Source: an uncultured Christensenellaceae bacterium (GTDB lineage Bacteria > Bacillota > Clostridia > Christensenellales > UBA3700). Taken from it: a stretch of DNA of 64,000 bases. The stretch lies in NCBI GenBank assembly GCA_944380355.1, contig CALWHJ010000005.1, forward strand, positions 23,413 to 87,412. Reading direction: 5' to 3'. Within the stretch, counting starts at the first letter, position 1. Each line of letters starts with the position of its first letter. Position numbers and translations under genes: made by a program. Of this stretch, positions 8,618 through 16,063 are shown piece after piece. The notes below the pieces were generated by a model. That model had not been told where the DNA came from. It was given only the letters and a program-made list of their open reading frames with translations, and did no database searches.

Positions 8618-9786
8618 ATAAGATTTTTAAAGACCTTAAGAATCAGGCGGACAGTATCTTGCCGGACGAGAAATTCAAAGAAGAGCTTAAATCTCAGATT
8701 TTGCCTCAGTATGCGACTTCAAATGCAAAGGATATGCAAAAGAAAAAGCGTATCTTTTCGCCGCGCCTTAAAGGTTTGTCTTTAGTTGCCGCGGCTTTGG
8801 TTGTAATAATCGTTGCGATATGCATTGCCGTACCTTTGTCAACGCGAGGCGGTGCGGTGAGCGGCGGAGACGGCGGGGATACCGTAGTACTTATAGATAT
8901 AAATCCTTCGTTTGAGATAGTAGCCGACGAAAAAGACAGCGTAAAGAGCGTAACGGGACTAAACAGTGATGCAAGAATAGTTCTTTTGGGTAAAAATTAT
9001 GTAGGCAAGGACCTTTTTGACGTATGCAACGATATAGTGCTTACAGCCATACGTCTTAATTACGTTCATACTGCTGCCGATATGATAAATATTATAGCTT
9101 ATAATAGCAATGAGGCAGACGAATCTTCTGCTATAAGCAAAATACAAGAACTTTTGACTGGCTCTATAGAAGGAAAAGTACAGCTTTCAGTGACAAATTC
9201 TGAGGAAGCGAAAAGGAACTTAATAGAAAACATTATAGTACAATTTGGGCAAATAGACGGTTTGGAAGAAAAAACAATAACCGAACTTCACAGAATACTT
9301 ATGAAGTATGACGTCACAAAAGAAGAGGAACTCGACAAGCTTGAGGAGCTTTGGGAGGAAGCTCTCGAGGCTCAAGGTTTTGACGACGATATCGCTGAAG
9401 ACATTATAGAAAAATGGAAAGAGCAGTATCTCAAACCTTTGGGTGAGGGGCTTGACGAGGAGATAGAAGATTATATCGAATTGTTTGAGCTCAAACTGAT
9501 TTACGGCGGTACGGATGAAGAAAGAGCTGAAGAGCTTGCAGAAAAAGAATATGACAGAATAAAAAATCTGGGTGACAGAAAGGTCATAAGAGAGTTTATC
9601 GACCAATGGTGGACTCAAGCGGAGCAGGAATATTTCGAAATAAGAAGAAGTGAGCTTGAACAAAAGGGCTTGAGCGAAGAAGAAATAGAAAGGATATTTG
9701 AAAAAACTCGCGAAGAATTCCTTGAGGACCTTGAAGAGAAAAAGGAAACTATTAGCGATTATTTGGAAGAATATTACGAAAGATAA
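8614..9786 (+). CDS. RsgI-like membrane anti-sigma factor
   Basis: Predicted to hold the upstream sigma factor inactive at the membrane. The 390 residues comprise a short cytoplasmic N terminus (FKEELKSQILPQYA), one membrane helix at about 55-77, then an extracellular domain from residue 90 with VVLIDINPSFEIVADEKDSV and NSDARIVLLGKNYVGKDLFD, which matches the middle domain of RsgI-type anti-sigma factors. The C-terminal half from about residue 195 is unusually Glu/Lys-rich and predicted helical or coiled-coil, instead of a carbohydrate-binding module as in cellulolytic clostridia. What it senses cannot be told. GGAGG precedes the overlapping ATG. Confidence 0.85.
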   Translation: MNKIFKDLKNQADSILPDEKFKEELKSQILPQYATSNAKDMQKKKRIFSPRLKGLSLVAAALVVIIVAICIAVPLSTRGGAVSGGDGGDTVVLIDINPSFEIVADEKDSVKSVTGLNSDARIVLLGKNYVGKDLFDVCNDIVLTAIRLNYVHTAADMINIIAYNSNEADESSAISKIQELLTGSIEGKVQLSVTNSEEAKRNLIENIIVQFGQIDGLEEKTITELHRILMKYDVTKEEELDKLEELWEEALEAQGFDDDIAEDIIEKWKEQYLKPLGEGLDEEIEDYIELFELKLIYGGTDEERAEELAEKEYDRIKNLGDRKVIREFIDQWWTQAEQEYFEIRRSELEQKGLSEEEIERIFEKTREEFLEDLEEKKETISDYLEEYYER

Positions 9787-9885
9787 AACTTATATATTGA
9801 TATATCGATAAAAGTATAATAAGACATTTGTTTATCCGAGGAAAAACGCCTCGGATAAATTTTTTTGAAAAATTTTCAAAATTGT

Positions 9886-9920
9886 TTGGCAAAAGTTGAG
9901 ACTCGATTGTTATATAGGTA
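9886..9920 (+). promoter_or_regulatory. Second copy of the candidate ECF promoter
   Basis: TTGGCAAAAGTT, seven bases, GATTGTTATATAGGTA, matching 8045-8079 position for position while the spacer differs. It lies 25 bases before the lipoprotein start codon, which has AAAGGAG. Confidence 0.65.
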
Positions 9921-9945
9921 CTAAACACAAAAAGGAGACACTATT

Positions 9946-10953
9946 ATGAAAAAAAAGATTATTGTGATTTCGACAACAATCCTGTTATGTTTGGCACTCG
10001 CGCTGTCAATAGTAGCTTGCTCCGAGACGGGAAATTTTAACAACAACACTTCGTCTGGTTTGAAAAATAGCGCAAATCTAGTAGCTTTTTCGGCATCTTC
10101 GTCGGCACTCATTCTAGACGAAATGCAAGATTCGTCCTCTGTAATTGCACTTGCTGATAATAGCGGTGCAGTAGAGGGCGCGACGCTTAGCGATGCCGAA
10201 ATAGAAGAGGTAAAAGCTCAGCTTGCGATACTTGAAAACTATATGGGCGACAATGCTCCTGTTGTTAAGGAAGGCGCAGTAAGTTCGGGTGACGTATATT
10301 ACGGTGAATACGAATACGTAATGACTATTACGACAAAAGATATGCACGGCAACGACAACGTATATTCTATGTACTTCAACCAGACGAAAGTAGGTGAGAA
10401 GACTGAATATGACGATGACCGTAATGCTCCCAGCGGCAGCGTAGATTTTGAGTTTGAAGAGGAGTTTGAGATAAACGGTATACTTGTATCGGGTGAAAAC
10501 GTCTACACTCTTGACGGTAGAAAGGAAAACGAAACCGAAACTGAAGACGGCGAAACCGAGAGAGAAAGCTCTTATAAGCTTAAAGTGAAAAAGAGTGAAA
10601 GCGAATATATCGTATTCGAACAGTCTTTTGAAGAAGAAGCGGGTGAGAGCGAGCAAGAGTATTCCTACAAAGTATACGTTGACGGCAGATGCATAAAGGA
10701 ATTTTCTCTCGAATTCGAAAACGAACTCAACGAGAATGAAATCGAGATGACGACAATTGAGGACGGAAACTACTTTACAGTATCCTATGAAAGCGAAATT
10801 GTCAACGGAAAAGAGCGTATCAAAGCCGAAGTTACTAAGGACGGCAAAATAGTCGAAGTAATTATTACCGTCGAAGGAAGCGGCACAGAAGAAGACCCTT
10901 ACAGACATATCTACAAATACGGTGAAATCGAAGACGTAGACTATGACGATTAA
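9946..10953 (+). CDS. Lipoprotein of unknown function in the ECF sigma cluster
   Basis: A 335-residue secreted lipoprotein. The N terminus MKKKIIVIS is followed by a hydrophobic stretch ending in SIVAC, the predicted lipidation cysteine at about residue 25. The rest is acidic, rich in Glu, Ser and Tyr, with repeated short beta-prone segments (YYGEYEYVMTITTKDMHGND, ESEYIVFEQSFEEEAGE). I recognise no named family. It has its own copy of the putative ECF promoter and a terminator, so it is the probable regulon member of the adjacent sigma factor, perhaps an envelope stress or sensing protein. That role is inference. Confidence 0.85.
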   Translation: MKKKIIVISTTILLCLALALSIVACSETGNFNNNTSSGLKNSANLVAFSASSSALILDEMQDSSSVIALADNSGAVEGATLSDAEIEEVKAQLAILENYMGDNAPVVKEGAVSSGDVYYGEYEYVMTITTKDMHGNDNVYSMYFNQTKVGEKTEYDDDRNAPSGSVDFEFEEEFEINGILVSGENVYTLDGRKENETETEDGETERESSYKLKVKKSESEYIVFEQSFEEEAGESEQEYSYKVYVDGRCIKEFSLEFENELNENEIEMTTIEDGNYFTVSYESEIVNGKERIKAEVTKDGKIVEVIITVEGSGTEEDPYRHIYKYGEIEDVDYDD

Positions 10954-10997
10954 TCCCCCCACCTTATAAAACCCCCTGAAGCTTATAAGGAAATAAT

Positions 10998-11022
10998 AAA
11001 AGACGGGCTTGTCCCGTCTTTT
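10998..11022 (+). terminator. Terminator after the lipoprotein gene
   Basis: AAAAGACGGG and CCCGTCTTTT arms with a five-base loop and T-rich tail. Confidence 0.92.
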
Positions 11023-11087
11023 ATTATTCAGCAAAGCTTATATAATATTCGGCAAGCTCATTTATCGCGTCAAAGTAATTTAAAGAT

Positions 11088-11116
11088 TTGACATAGAAGT
11101 CTTTATGATATATTAT
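11088..11116 (+). promoter_or_regulatory. Promoter of tRNA-Arg
   Basis: TTGACA at 11088-11093, 17-base spacer, TATTAT at 11111-11116. Confidence 0.75.
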
Positions 11117-11168
11117 AAATATGTTCACTTGTTTTCATCTTACATAGATGCGACAAGTAATGCAATAT

Positions 11169-11243
11169 GCTTCCTTAGTTAAATGGATATAACAAGCCCC
11201 TCCTAAGGGCTAGTTGTGGGTTCGATTCCCGCAGGGAGTACCA
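11169..11243 (+). tRNA. tRNA-Arg (anticodon CCT)
   Basis: Acceptor GCTTCCT/AGGGAGT, D arm GTT...AAC, anticodon stem AGCCC/GGGCT with loop CTCCTAA (anticodon CCT, reads AGG), T arm TGTGG/CCGCA, discriminator A and encoded CCA at 11241-11243. Confidence 0.95.
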
Positions 11244-11244
11244 A

Positions 11245-11280
11245 AAAGCCTAAAATGGAATTATCCGTTTTAGGCTTTTT
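11245..11280 (+). terminator. Terminator of tRNA-Arg
   Basis: AAAAGCCTAAAA and TTTTAGGCTTTTTT arms. The T-run is followed at 11281-11295 by an inverted copy of the tRNA T arm (TGCGGGAATCGAACC against 11219-11233). Confidence 0.9.
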
Positions 11281-11373
11281 TGCGGGAATCGAACCTAAAG
11301 GTTCACGGCTCGCGAATGTGGAAAATATCATAAGCAATTTTATTATAGCGTTCTGCGATTGAAATAATATATA

Positions 11374-12091
11374 TTAATCTTCTAATAGGTATTTGAGCAT
11401 TTGCTCGGGATTGTTTATGAATTGTTTGGTTATTTTGTAATTTTCGGTTTCTTTGTAGTTGATTTTTTCTATTCGGTCGGGAGTAAGATATATTACTTCC
11501 GAATTAGGATAGGACATTAATATCGGGGAGTGGGTGGCGATAATCAGTTGTGAATTTAACTTGACTAAATTGTCAATATCGATTAGCAATGACATTTGCC
11601 GGCTGGGGGAGAGTGCAGACTCAGGCTCGTCCATCAAATATATTCCATTGCCTTGAAAGCGGTTTTCTATAAGAGAGAGGAAGCCTTCTCCGTGTGATTG
11701 TTTGTGAAAGGAAACATTGCCGTAACGCATTAGGGTACTGTTTTCGTCAAGATAGCTTGCTGTATTGTAGAAACTTTCGGCTCTTAGAAAAAAAGCCGTC
11801 TTTAGCGTGAGCCGCTCTTATAGTGGTAATAAGTTGATATAATTCGGAATGAGAATCTTTTGTTGAAAATAAAAAATCTCTGGAGCCGCCTTCGGGATTA
11901 AAGCCTAGTGCAATAGAGATTGCTTCGAGCAAAGTAGACTTTCCGCTTCCGTTTTCGCCTGCTATAAAAGAGACGGGTTTTGAGAATTCGATACCGCCGC
12001 TTCGAACAAGGTTTTTCACAACGGGCAAATCCGCAAGATAAGATGTTTCTTCCGGCAATTCGTTAAGTCGTATTTCTTTCAAATAAATCAT
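11374..12091 (-). pseudogene. AAA/ABC-type ATPase gene interrupted by a one-base frameshift
   Basis: Two adjacent minus-strand frames together encode one ATPase of about 239 residues. The first (12091 down) has Walker A GENGSGKST near residue 46; the second has the SHGEGF signature, Walker B GIYLMDEPESALSP and the histidine loop IIATHSPIL. The frames join exactly if one base is removed from a run of seven A (plus strand 11788-11794), which restores the peptide KDGFFLRAESFYNTASYLDE. All catalytic motifs are intact, so this is a very young inactivation, a sequencing error in a homopolymer, or slippage-dependent expression. Similar small SMC-like ATPases are widespread and poorly characterised. 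An AAGGA lies eleven bases before the ATG. Confidence 0.85.
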
Positions 12092-12310
12092 ACCGATATA
12101 ATTCCTTCTAATGATAATATATTAACAAATTTTTATAAAATTATCAATATATTTTCGAAGTTCACAATAAGTTATAAATATATTCAACGATTGCTATAGA
12201 AAAAATATTTATAAACCGTTATTATAAATTAAGTCAAAAAAATTGCGATGTAAAGTATTTCTTACATAGAATGTAAAGTAAACTTAGCAGACAAATTTTT
12301 TAAAGGGGTG

Positions 12311-12418
12311 TATAATATGACTACAGTTAGAGAATTATGAGAGTAATTCGTAACCTTCCCTGTCAATGAAACCTCCTCAACAAATCATATTTGTATTGTT
12401 CATTGACAGGTTTTTTTT
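12311..12418 (+). ncRNA. Orphan short transcript with a seven-codon frame and strong terminator
   Basis: TATAAT at 12311-12316 is followed by a possible seven-codon frame (ATG at 12317, MTTVREL, stop 12338-12340, AAAGGGG upstream), a GAATTA/TAATTC hairpin (12332-12349) and a terminator with 12-bp arms CCTGTCAATGAA / TTCATTGACAGG (12359-12410) plus eight T. No gene follows on this strand. No good -35 was found; instead two direct ATGTAAAGT copies sit at 12248-12256 and 12271-12279. The terminator is certain; a functional small RNA or leader relic is inference. If TATAAT is the -10, the ATG itself would be within one or two bases of the transcript start. Confidence 0.4.
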
Positions 12419-12440
12419 GTAAAAAATATATGTTTGCGAC

Positions 12441-12472
12441 ACAAAGAAAAACGGTGTATTTTGCACCGTTTT
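12441..12472 (-). terminator. Terminator of the GH16 gene
   Basis: AAAACGGTG / CACCGTTTT arms at 12448-12456 and 12464-12472, followed on the minus strand by TTTCTTTG. Confidence 0.85.
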
Positions 12473-12497
12473 CTTTTAAAAATGTTTTGAGTTGTTG

Positions 12498-13475
12498 TTA
12501 GTCTTTTATCTGATATACTCTTACGTAGTCGATTATAAAGTCGTAATTTTTGTTTTTATCATTGACGCTTGCATCGCCGCACCAGTATTCGGATTCGGAG
12601 CCGTCGGCGTTAAGTACTTTTCCGGGGTGGAGATTGCCGTCCTCGTCCATATATCCGCCGACTTCTACAGTCAGCAGCATATATTGTTTTACTTGCGATA
12701 CGCCGAGTGTAACGTCATCTACTATATGAGGCGTACGCCAGGTTTCTTTTCCGTCAATATAAAAGACGTATTCTTCAGGAGTCCACATTACGCCGTAGGT
12801 ATGGAATTCGCTGTACATATTACTTACTCGTATTAAGTCGGATTTTTGCGATTTTGTATTGGCATAGCCGTCTCCGTGCAACACGTGCATATTGGCATTT
12901 CTTTTGAAAACCCCCGTATAATACCAGGGGGATTCCATTATATCAATCTCTACGCCGTCAGCCCCCGTATCCATAACGTCTTCCGACGTCATACCCGTGC
13001 CTTCGTCGGGCATAAGCCAAAAGGCTGACCAAATACCTTCGCAAGGCGGAGCTATGCATCTTGCTTCGAAGTAGCCGTATTTTGCAGAAAATCCTTCGTA
13101 GTTTTCTTGTGTTGCGGCTACGTGTCCTTTATTAGGATTTGTTGCGGATTCTACCCAGGAGGTATACCAGCCTTCGCCGTATTGACCGTCTGTCTTATAG
13201 TGGGTGCGTATGGTGAGCGTGCCGTCTTTTACAAACAGCGTATCGGGTGTAGTCTCTACATAGGCTGCGCGGCGCACGTGATCCCCGTCATAGCCGGCCT
13301 TCCATTTCGAAGTGTCGAGAGAATCTCCGTCGAAATTATCTTCGAATACCAACTCGTAATTACCTTGTTTAAGAGCGTTTAGCAGCTCATCGGAAGTTTT
13401 GTCGCAAGCTACAAAAGAAAATGAGAATGTAAAAATCAGAATTAAAGCCAGCGCGCAAACAAATAATTTTCTCAT
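12498..13475 (-). CDS. GH16-family endo-beta-glucanase lipoprotein
   Basis: Secreted, lipid-anchored glycoside hydrolase that cleaves beta-1,3(4)-glucans such as laminarin or lichenan. The 325 residues begin with a signal peptide and lipobox SFVAC (Cys at about 24). The catalytic motif EIDIME is at residues 176-181, giving E176 as nucleophile and E181 as acid/base. Also typical are FEDNFDGDSLDTSKW near residue 43, EARCIAPPCEGIWSAFWLMP, and the terminal IIDYVRVYQ. It follows a YhcH gene by 17 bases in one operon. Exact substrate within GH16 cannot be told. RBS AGAGG. Confidence 0.93.
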   Translation of the reverse strand: MRKLFVCALALILIFTFSFSFVACDKTSDELLNALKQGNYELVFEDNFDGDSLDTSKWKAGYDGDHVRRAAYVETTPDTLFVKDGTLTIRTHYKTDGQYGEGWYTSWVESATNPNKGHVAATQENYEGFSAKYGYFEARCIAPPCEGIWSAFWLMPDEGTGMTSEDVMDTGADGVEIDIMESPWYYTGVFKRNANMHVLHGDGYANTKSQKSDLIRVSNMYSEFHTYGVMWTPEEYVFYIDGKETWRTPHIVDDVTLGVSQVKQYMLLTVEVGGYMDEDGNLHPGKVLNADGSESEYWCGDASVNDKNKNYDFIIDYVRVYQIKD

Positions 13476-13492
13476 AATATACCTCTTAACGA

Positions 13493-13939
13493 TTAATCTT
13501 TATATTTAATTTTAAATACGGCTTTTTTTACCGTACCACCGTCTATGCTCAAACTGGGTGCGTGAGGCTCGTCGGGAAGGAAGAGAGTCCAGTCTCCTTT
13601 TTGGGTAGGTAGAAGGGCTACTTCGCCTTTCCAGAACTGAATATCCTTGACGGTGTCGTATTCGCCGGCGGGCGTAAGATTTTCTAGCGGAGCGTATCCC
13701 ATATATTCGCGGCCGCTGAGTATTAGCTGGATATCTGCGTATTTTTGATGTGTTTCAATGGAGAGTTCGCTGAGAGGCTTAGGCTCATAGGTCATAACGT
13801 TGACGTAGACATCGTCAGTCAATTGGTATCTGCCGCAAGGAGTGTTTTCGTCTAACTCTTTTGCTTTTTGCATACATAGAGCGATTTTGTCATCGATAGT
13901 TTTAAAATAGTCGTTCAGGTTGATATTTGCACGAATCAT
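13493..13939 (-). CDS. YhcH/YjgK/YiaL-family sugar-related cupin protein
   Basis: Cytoplasmic cupin-fold protein of 148 residues, DUF386 family. It shows the family blocks TPCGRYQLTDDVYVNVMTYEP, ETHQKYADIQLILSGREYMGY and LLPTQKGDWTLFLPDEPHAP, with metal-binding His residues in the second and third. Members often sit with genes for sialic acid, beta-galactoside or other glycan use; the coupled GH16 gene suggests a role in handling released sugars. First gene of the two-gene operon, RBS AGAGG. Confidence 0.85.
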   Translation of the reverse strand: MIRANINLNDYFKTIDDKIALCMQKAKELDENTPCGRYQLTDDVYVNVMTYEPKPLSELSIETHQKYADIQLILSGREYMGYAPLENLTPAGEYDTVKDIQFWKGEVALLPTQKGDWTLFLPDEPHAPSLSIDGGTVKKAVFKIKYKD

Positions 13940-13972
13940 AAATACCTCTTATAGATTAATATTGATAATATA

Positions 13973-14002
13973 ATTATATCATTATTCGCGCGCGCAAAGC
14001 AA
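13973..14002 (-). promoter_or_regulatory. Promoter of the YhcH-GH16 operon
   Basis: On the minus strand TTGCTT (13997-14002), 18-base spacer, TATAAT (13973-13978). Confidence 0.6.
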
Positions 14003-14173
14003 TAATAATGAATTTATTATAAACAGTGCGGTATATTAGACAAAGTGTAATAATTAAAGATATTTACGTAATAAAGCCGTAGGTAAACAACGTATTATTT
14101 AAACCCGTTGAAAGAGAATTAACATTGAGTTTTAAAAAGTTGTCGACAAAGCAAACGCACTAAGCGTAATTAA

Positions 14174-14202
14174 TTGCGAAGAAGCACAATATTTGTTATA
14201 AT
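14174..14202 (+). promoter_or_regulatory. Promoter of the pentad-repeat gene
   Basis: TTGCGA at 14174-14179, 17-base spacer, TATAAT at 14197-14202. Confidence 0.68.
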
Positions 14203-14227
14203 TGATTAGTAGATTTTCGGAGATAAT

Positions 14228-14668
14228 ATGCAAGATAAAAACAATAACTTTTACGAAGAGTACAAAAACAAAAAAGACTCGTCATTCTGCGAGCCTTGGG
14301 GCAATGTCTTTCATTACGAGTATAAAAGCACATTGAGAATAGGCAGTTTGCCTCTTGTGCATATTAATATCGGTGCGGGCAAATACAAGGCAAAAGGAAT
14401 TCTGGCCGTGGGCACGTATGCTCAAGGCATAATAGCGATTGGAGTAATATCCCTCGGATTGGTTTCGATAGGTTTGATTGCAATAGGATTGATAGCGGTC
14501 GGATTGCTGGCATTGGGAGCCGTAGCGGTCGGAGGTATAAGCGTAGGGGTGATTGCGGTAGGAGGAATAGCTGCAGGTATAATCAGCGTGGGCGGAGTAT
14601 CGGCGGGTCTGATAAGTGAAGGCGGTATATCATATTCACTATATCCGCCGCTCAAAGAAAACGTATAG
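14228..14668 (+). CDS. Hydrophobic pentad-repeat protein
   Basis: Unknown function, 146 residues. After a polar N terminus of about 57 residues (including LPLVHINIGAGKYKAKG) comes an almost perfect five-residue period, G-[ILV]-[ILV]-[AS]-[ILV], about 14 times (GIIAIGVISLGLVSIGLIAI and on). Similar Gly/Ile repeat tracts preceded by a VHINxG-like motif occur in many Bacillota hypothetical proteins, as far as I recall. The period fits a small beta-solenoid or a packed membrane sheet rather than ordinary helices. Own promoter and terminator; GGAGAT precedes the ATG. Confidence 0.8.
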   Translation: MQDKNNNFYEEYKNKKDSSFCEPWGNVFHYEYKSTLRIGSLPLVHINIGAGKYKAKGILAVGTYAQGIIAIGVISLGLVSIGLIAIGLIAVGLLALGAVAVGGISVGVIAVGGIAAGIISVGGVSAGLISEGGISYSLYPPLKENV

Positions 14669-14690
14669 CGGATAAATATAAAGACTTTTG

Positions 14691-14713
14691 ACGGGGCTTA
14701 GGCCTCGTTTTTT
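14691..14713 (+). terminator. Terminator after the pentad-repeat gene
   Basis: ACGGGGC / GCCTCGT arms (one G-T pair) and a seven-base T-run. Confidence 0.82.
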
Positions 14714-14831
14714 ATTATTAAAATAGATTGACAGAGAATAGAAAGATAATTTTAAAAGCAATTGAATAGATAAAAATAAAGAATTTATTGAATTTAAGGT
14801 CAAAAATCAGTTTTGGTTATACAAAAAGGGT

Positions 14832-14856
14832 AAAAAAATACAATGCATTTGCATTG
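14832..14856 (-). terminator. Terminator of the small-peptide unit
   Basis: On the minus strand CAATGCA-AA-TGCATTG followed by TATTTTTTTA, 22 bases after the peptide stop codon. Confidence 0.75.
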
Positions 14857-14877
14857 TCCTCACAATTTTCCGTCGCA

Positions 14878-14946
14878 TCAGAACATTTTAATGTTCATGC
14901 CGTATCTGTGTACGTAAGCCGACCAGAGTTTCCAGAATGTCTCCAT
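14878..14946 (-). CDS. Small peptide of 22 residues with its own promoter and terminator
   Basis: The peptide begins METFWKLWSAYVHRYG and ends NIKMF: aromatic-rich, weakly basic, no signal peptide. The support is architectural: a promoter TTGACT-N17-TATTAT, a leader of about 40 bases, a near-ideal ribosome site AGGAGGTGA seven bases before ATG, the frame, and an intrinsic terminator 22 bases after the stop. No other gene shares the transcript. I do not recognise the peptide. It could be a signalling, inhibitory or membrane-active peptide, or a leader-peptide relic; none is shown by the sequence. Confidence 0.65.
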   Translation of the reverse strand: METFWKLWSAYVHRYGMNIKMF

Positions 14947-14995
14947 ATCATTCACCTCCTATTAAGTTTTCTTAGGTTTCCCTTTTTTCGCCTAG

Positions 14996-15024
14996 ATAAT
15001 ATCACTGATTTGTTATAAAGTCAA
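14996..15024 (-). promoter_or_regulatory. Promoter of the small-peptide unit
   Basis: On the minus strand TTGACT (15019-15024), exactly 17 bases, TATTAT (14996-15001). Confidence 0.78.
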
Positions 15025-15361
15025 GAGTTTTTTGACATATTTTTTTAATAAATTTGTAAAAATTTTTTTACAGAAAATTGTGAGGCTGTTTTGCGGTCTC
15101 AAAAGCGACGGTTAAGAGCTTTTTGCGAGGGTATCATTTAATTATTTTTAATATATTTTGATATTTTTATACGTTTGAGCATTTAATTTTACAAAATTTT
15201 TATTAAAATCAATATTTGTTGAGAAAAAGAGCGTTAAAATTCACTTTTGAAAAATTTAAAGGATATTATATCTGTTGATTATCTTTTCAAACAGCAATAC
15301 TATAACCGAATCGTGCATATAATATTGCTTTTTATAAATCAAAGTCGTTGACTATAATTTG
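15025..15361. other. A+T-rich intergenic stretch without a recognisable feature
   Basis: Between the divergent small-peptide and TetR promoters. Only short A/T tracts; no supported frame, hairpin or repeat seen. Confidence 0.55.
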
Positions 15362-15390
15362 TTGACAAGGCAGGCATGATGGTATATAAT
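15362..15390 (+). promoter_or_regulatory. Promoter of the TetR-family gene
   Basis: TTGACA at 15362-15367, 17-base spacer, TATAAT at 15385-15390. Confidence 0.82.
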
Positions 15391-15393
15391 AAA

Positions 15394-15408
15394 TTGAACA
15401 ATGTTCAA
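15394..15408 (+). promoter_or_regulatory. Palindromic operator TTGAACAATGTTCAA
   Basis: A perfect 7+1+7 palindrome just after the -10, covering the expected transcription start, the classic place for autorepression by a TetR protein. A half-site (ATTGTTCAAG) follows at 15417-15426. The same core occurs at 51699, 52080 and 52884. Confidence 0.7.
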
Positions 15409-15490
15409 ATCGTCATATTGTTCAAGTTGTAATATTAGATAAAATGCGTCAGTCGGCTAAGGACAGCCGTCACGCAAGGAGTGTGCAGTT

Positions 15491-16063
15491 ATGAAAATTA
15501 CAAAAGACGCGATAATCGACGAAGCAATAGCGGTATTGGAAGAGAAGGGCGACGACCCTCAAAAACTTACCATACGAGAGCTTGCCTCACGTCTGAATAT
15601 CGGCGTAGGACTTATCAATTATCATTTCGGAAGCAAAGAGGTACTTATCAACCGCTGTGTAAGAAAGATGATTATGGGTATAGTCGAAGAATTTCACAAG
15701 GTAAGACAATCCCTTGCGTTTATGAAACCCAAGGAAAAGCTCAATTATCTGTGTCTTATGACGTTTGATTATTTGTATACCAAACCCAACGTGTCAAAAG
15801 TCGCGCTGGTGTACGATTTGGGTAATACGAGCGACAGCGATACCACGTCTGCACTGATAGACGCATATATTCCTATAATCAAGGATTGCCGTCCTATATA
15901 TGATGACCAAAGGGCATATCTGACGGCAAGCAGGGTTATATACATACTAGAGCAGTCTTTTTTGCGTACCGAGGTAATAAAAGCACGTAGCGGAGTAGAC
16001 CTTAACAACAGCGAAGAGAGAAAGGAATATCTCGAAAGTCTGCTGAGAGATTTGATAAAATAA
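15491..16063 (+). CDS. TetR/AcrR-family transcriptional regulator
   Basis: Dimeric repressor of 190 residues. The N-terminal helix-turn-helix is clear at about 26-47 (LTIRELASRLNIGVGLINYHFGSK, with the YHFGSKE block typical of TetR). The C-terminal ligand-binding domain shows no recognisable subfamily. AAGGAG lies ten bases before the ATG. The promoter carries a 15-bp palindrome at the transcription start, so autoregulation is likely. No transporter or enzyme adjoins it in an operon; three other copies of the palindrome lie near the DUF421/DUF4363 genes at 51.7-52.9 kb, the best candidate targets. Confidence 0.92.
   Translation: MKITKDAIIDEAIAVLEEKGDDPQKLTIRELASRLNIGVGLINYHFGSKEVLINRCVRKMIMGIVEEFHKVRQSLAFMKPKEKLNYLCLMTFDYLYTKPNVSKVALVYDLGNTSDSDTTSALIDAYIPIIKDCRPIYDDQRAYLTASRVIYILEQSFLRTEVIKARSGVDLNNSEERKEYLESLLRDLIK

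Noticed and set aside
14788..15018. Plus-strand frame of 76 codons
   Set aside because: Covers the small-peptide unit on the opposite strand, where promoter, ribosome site and terminator are all good.
15394..15408. LexA/SOS box
   Set aside because: The palindrome is GAAC-N3-GTTC with a one-base centre; the Bacillus SOS box is GAAC-N4-GTTC, and the flanking gene is a TetR regulator.
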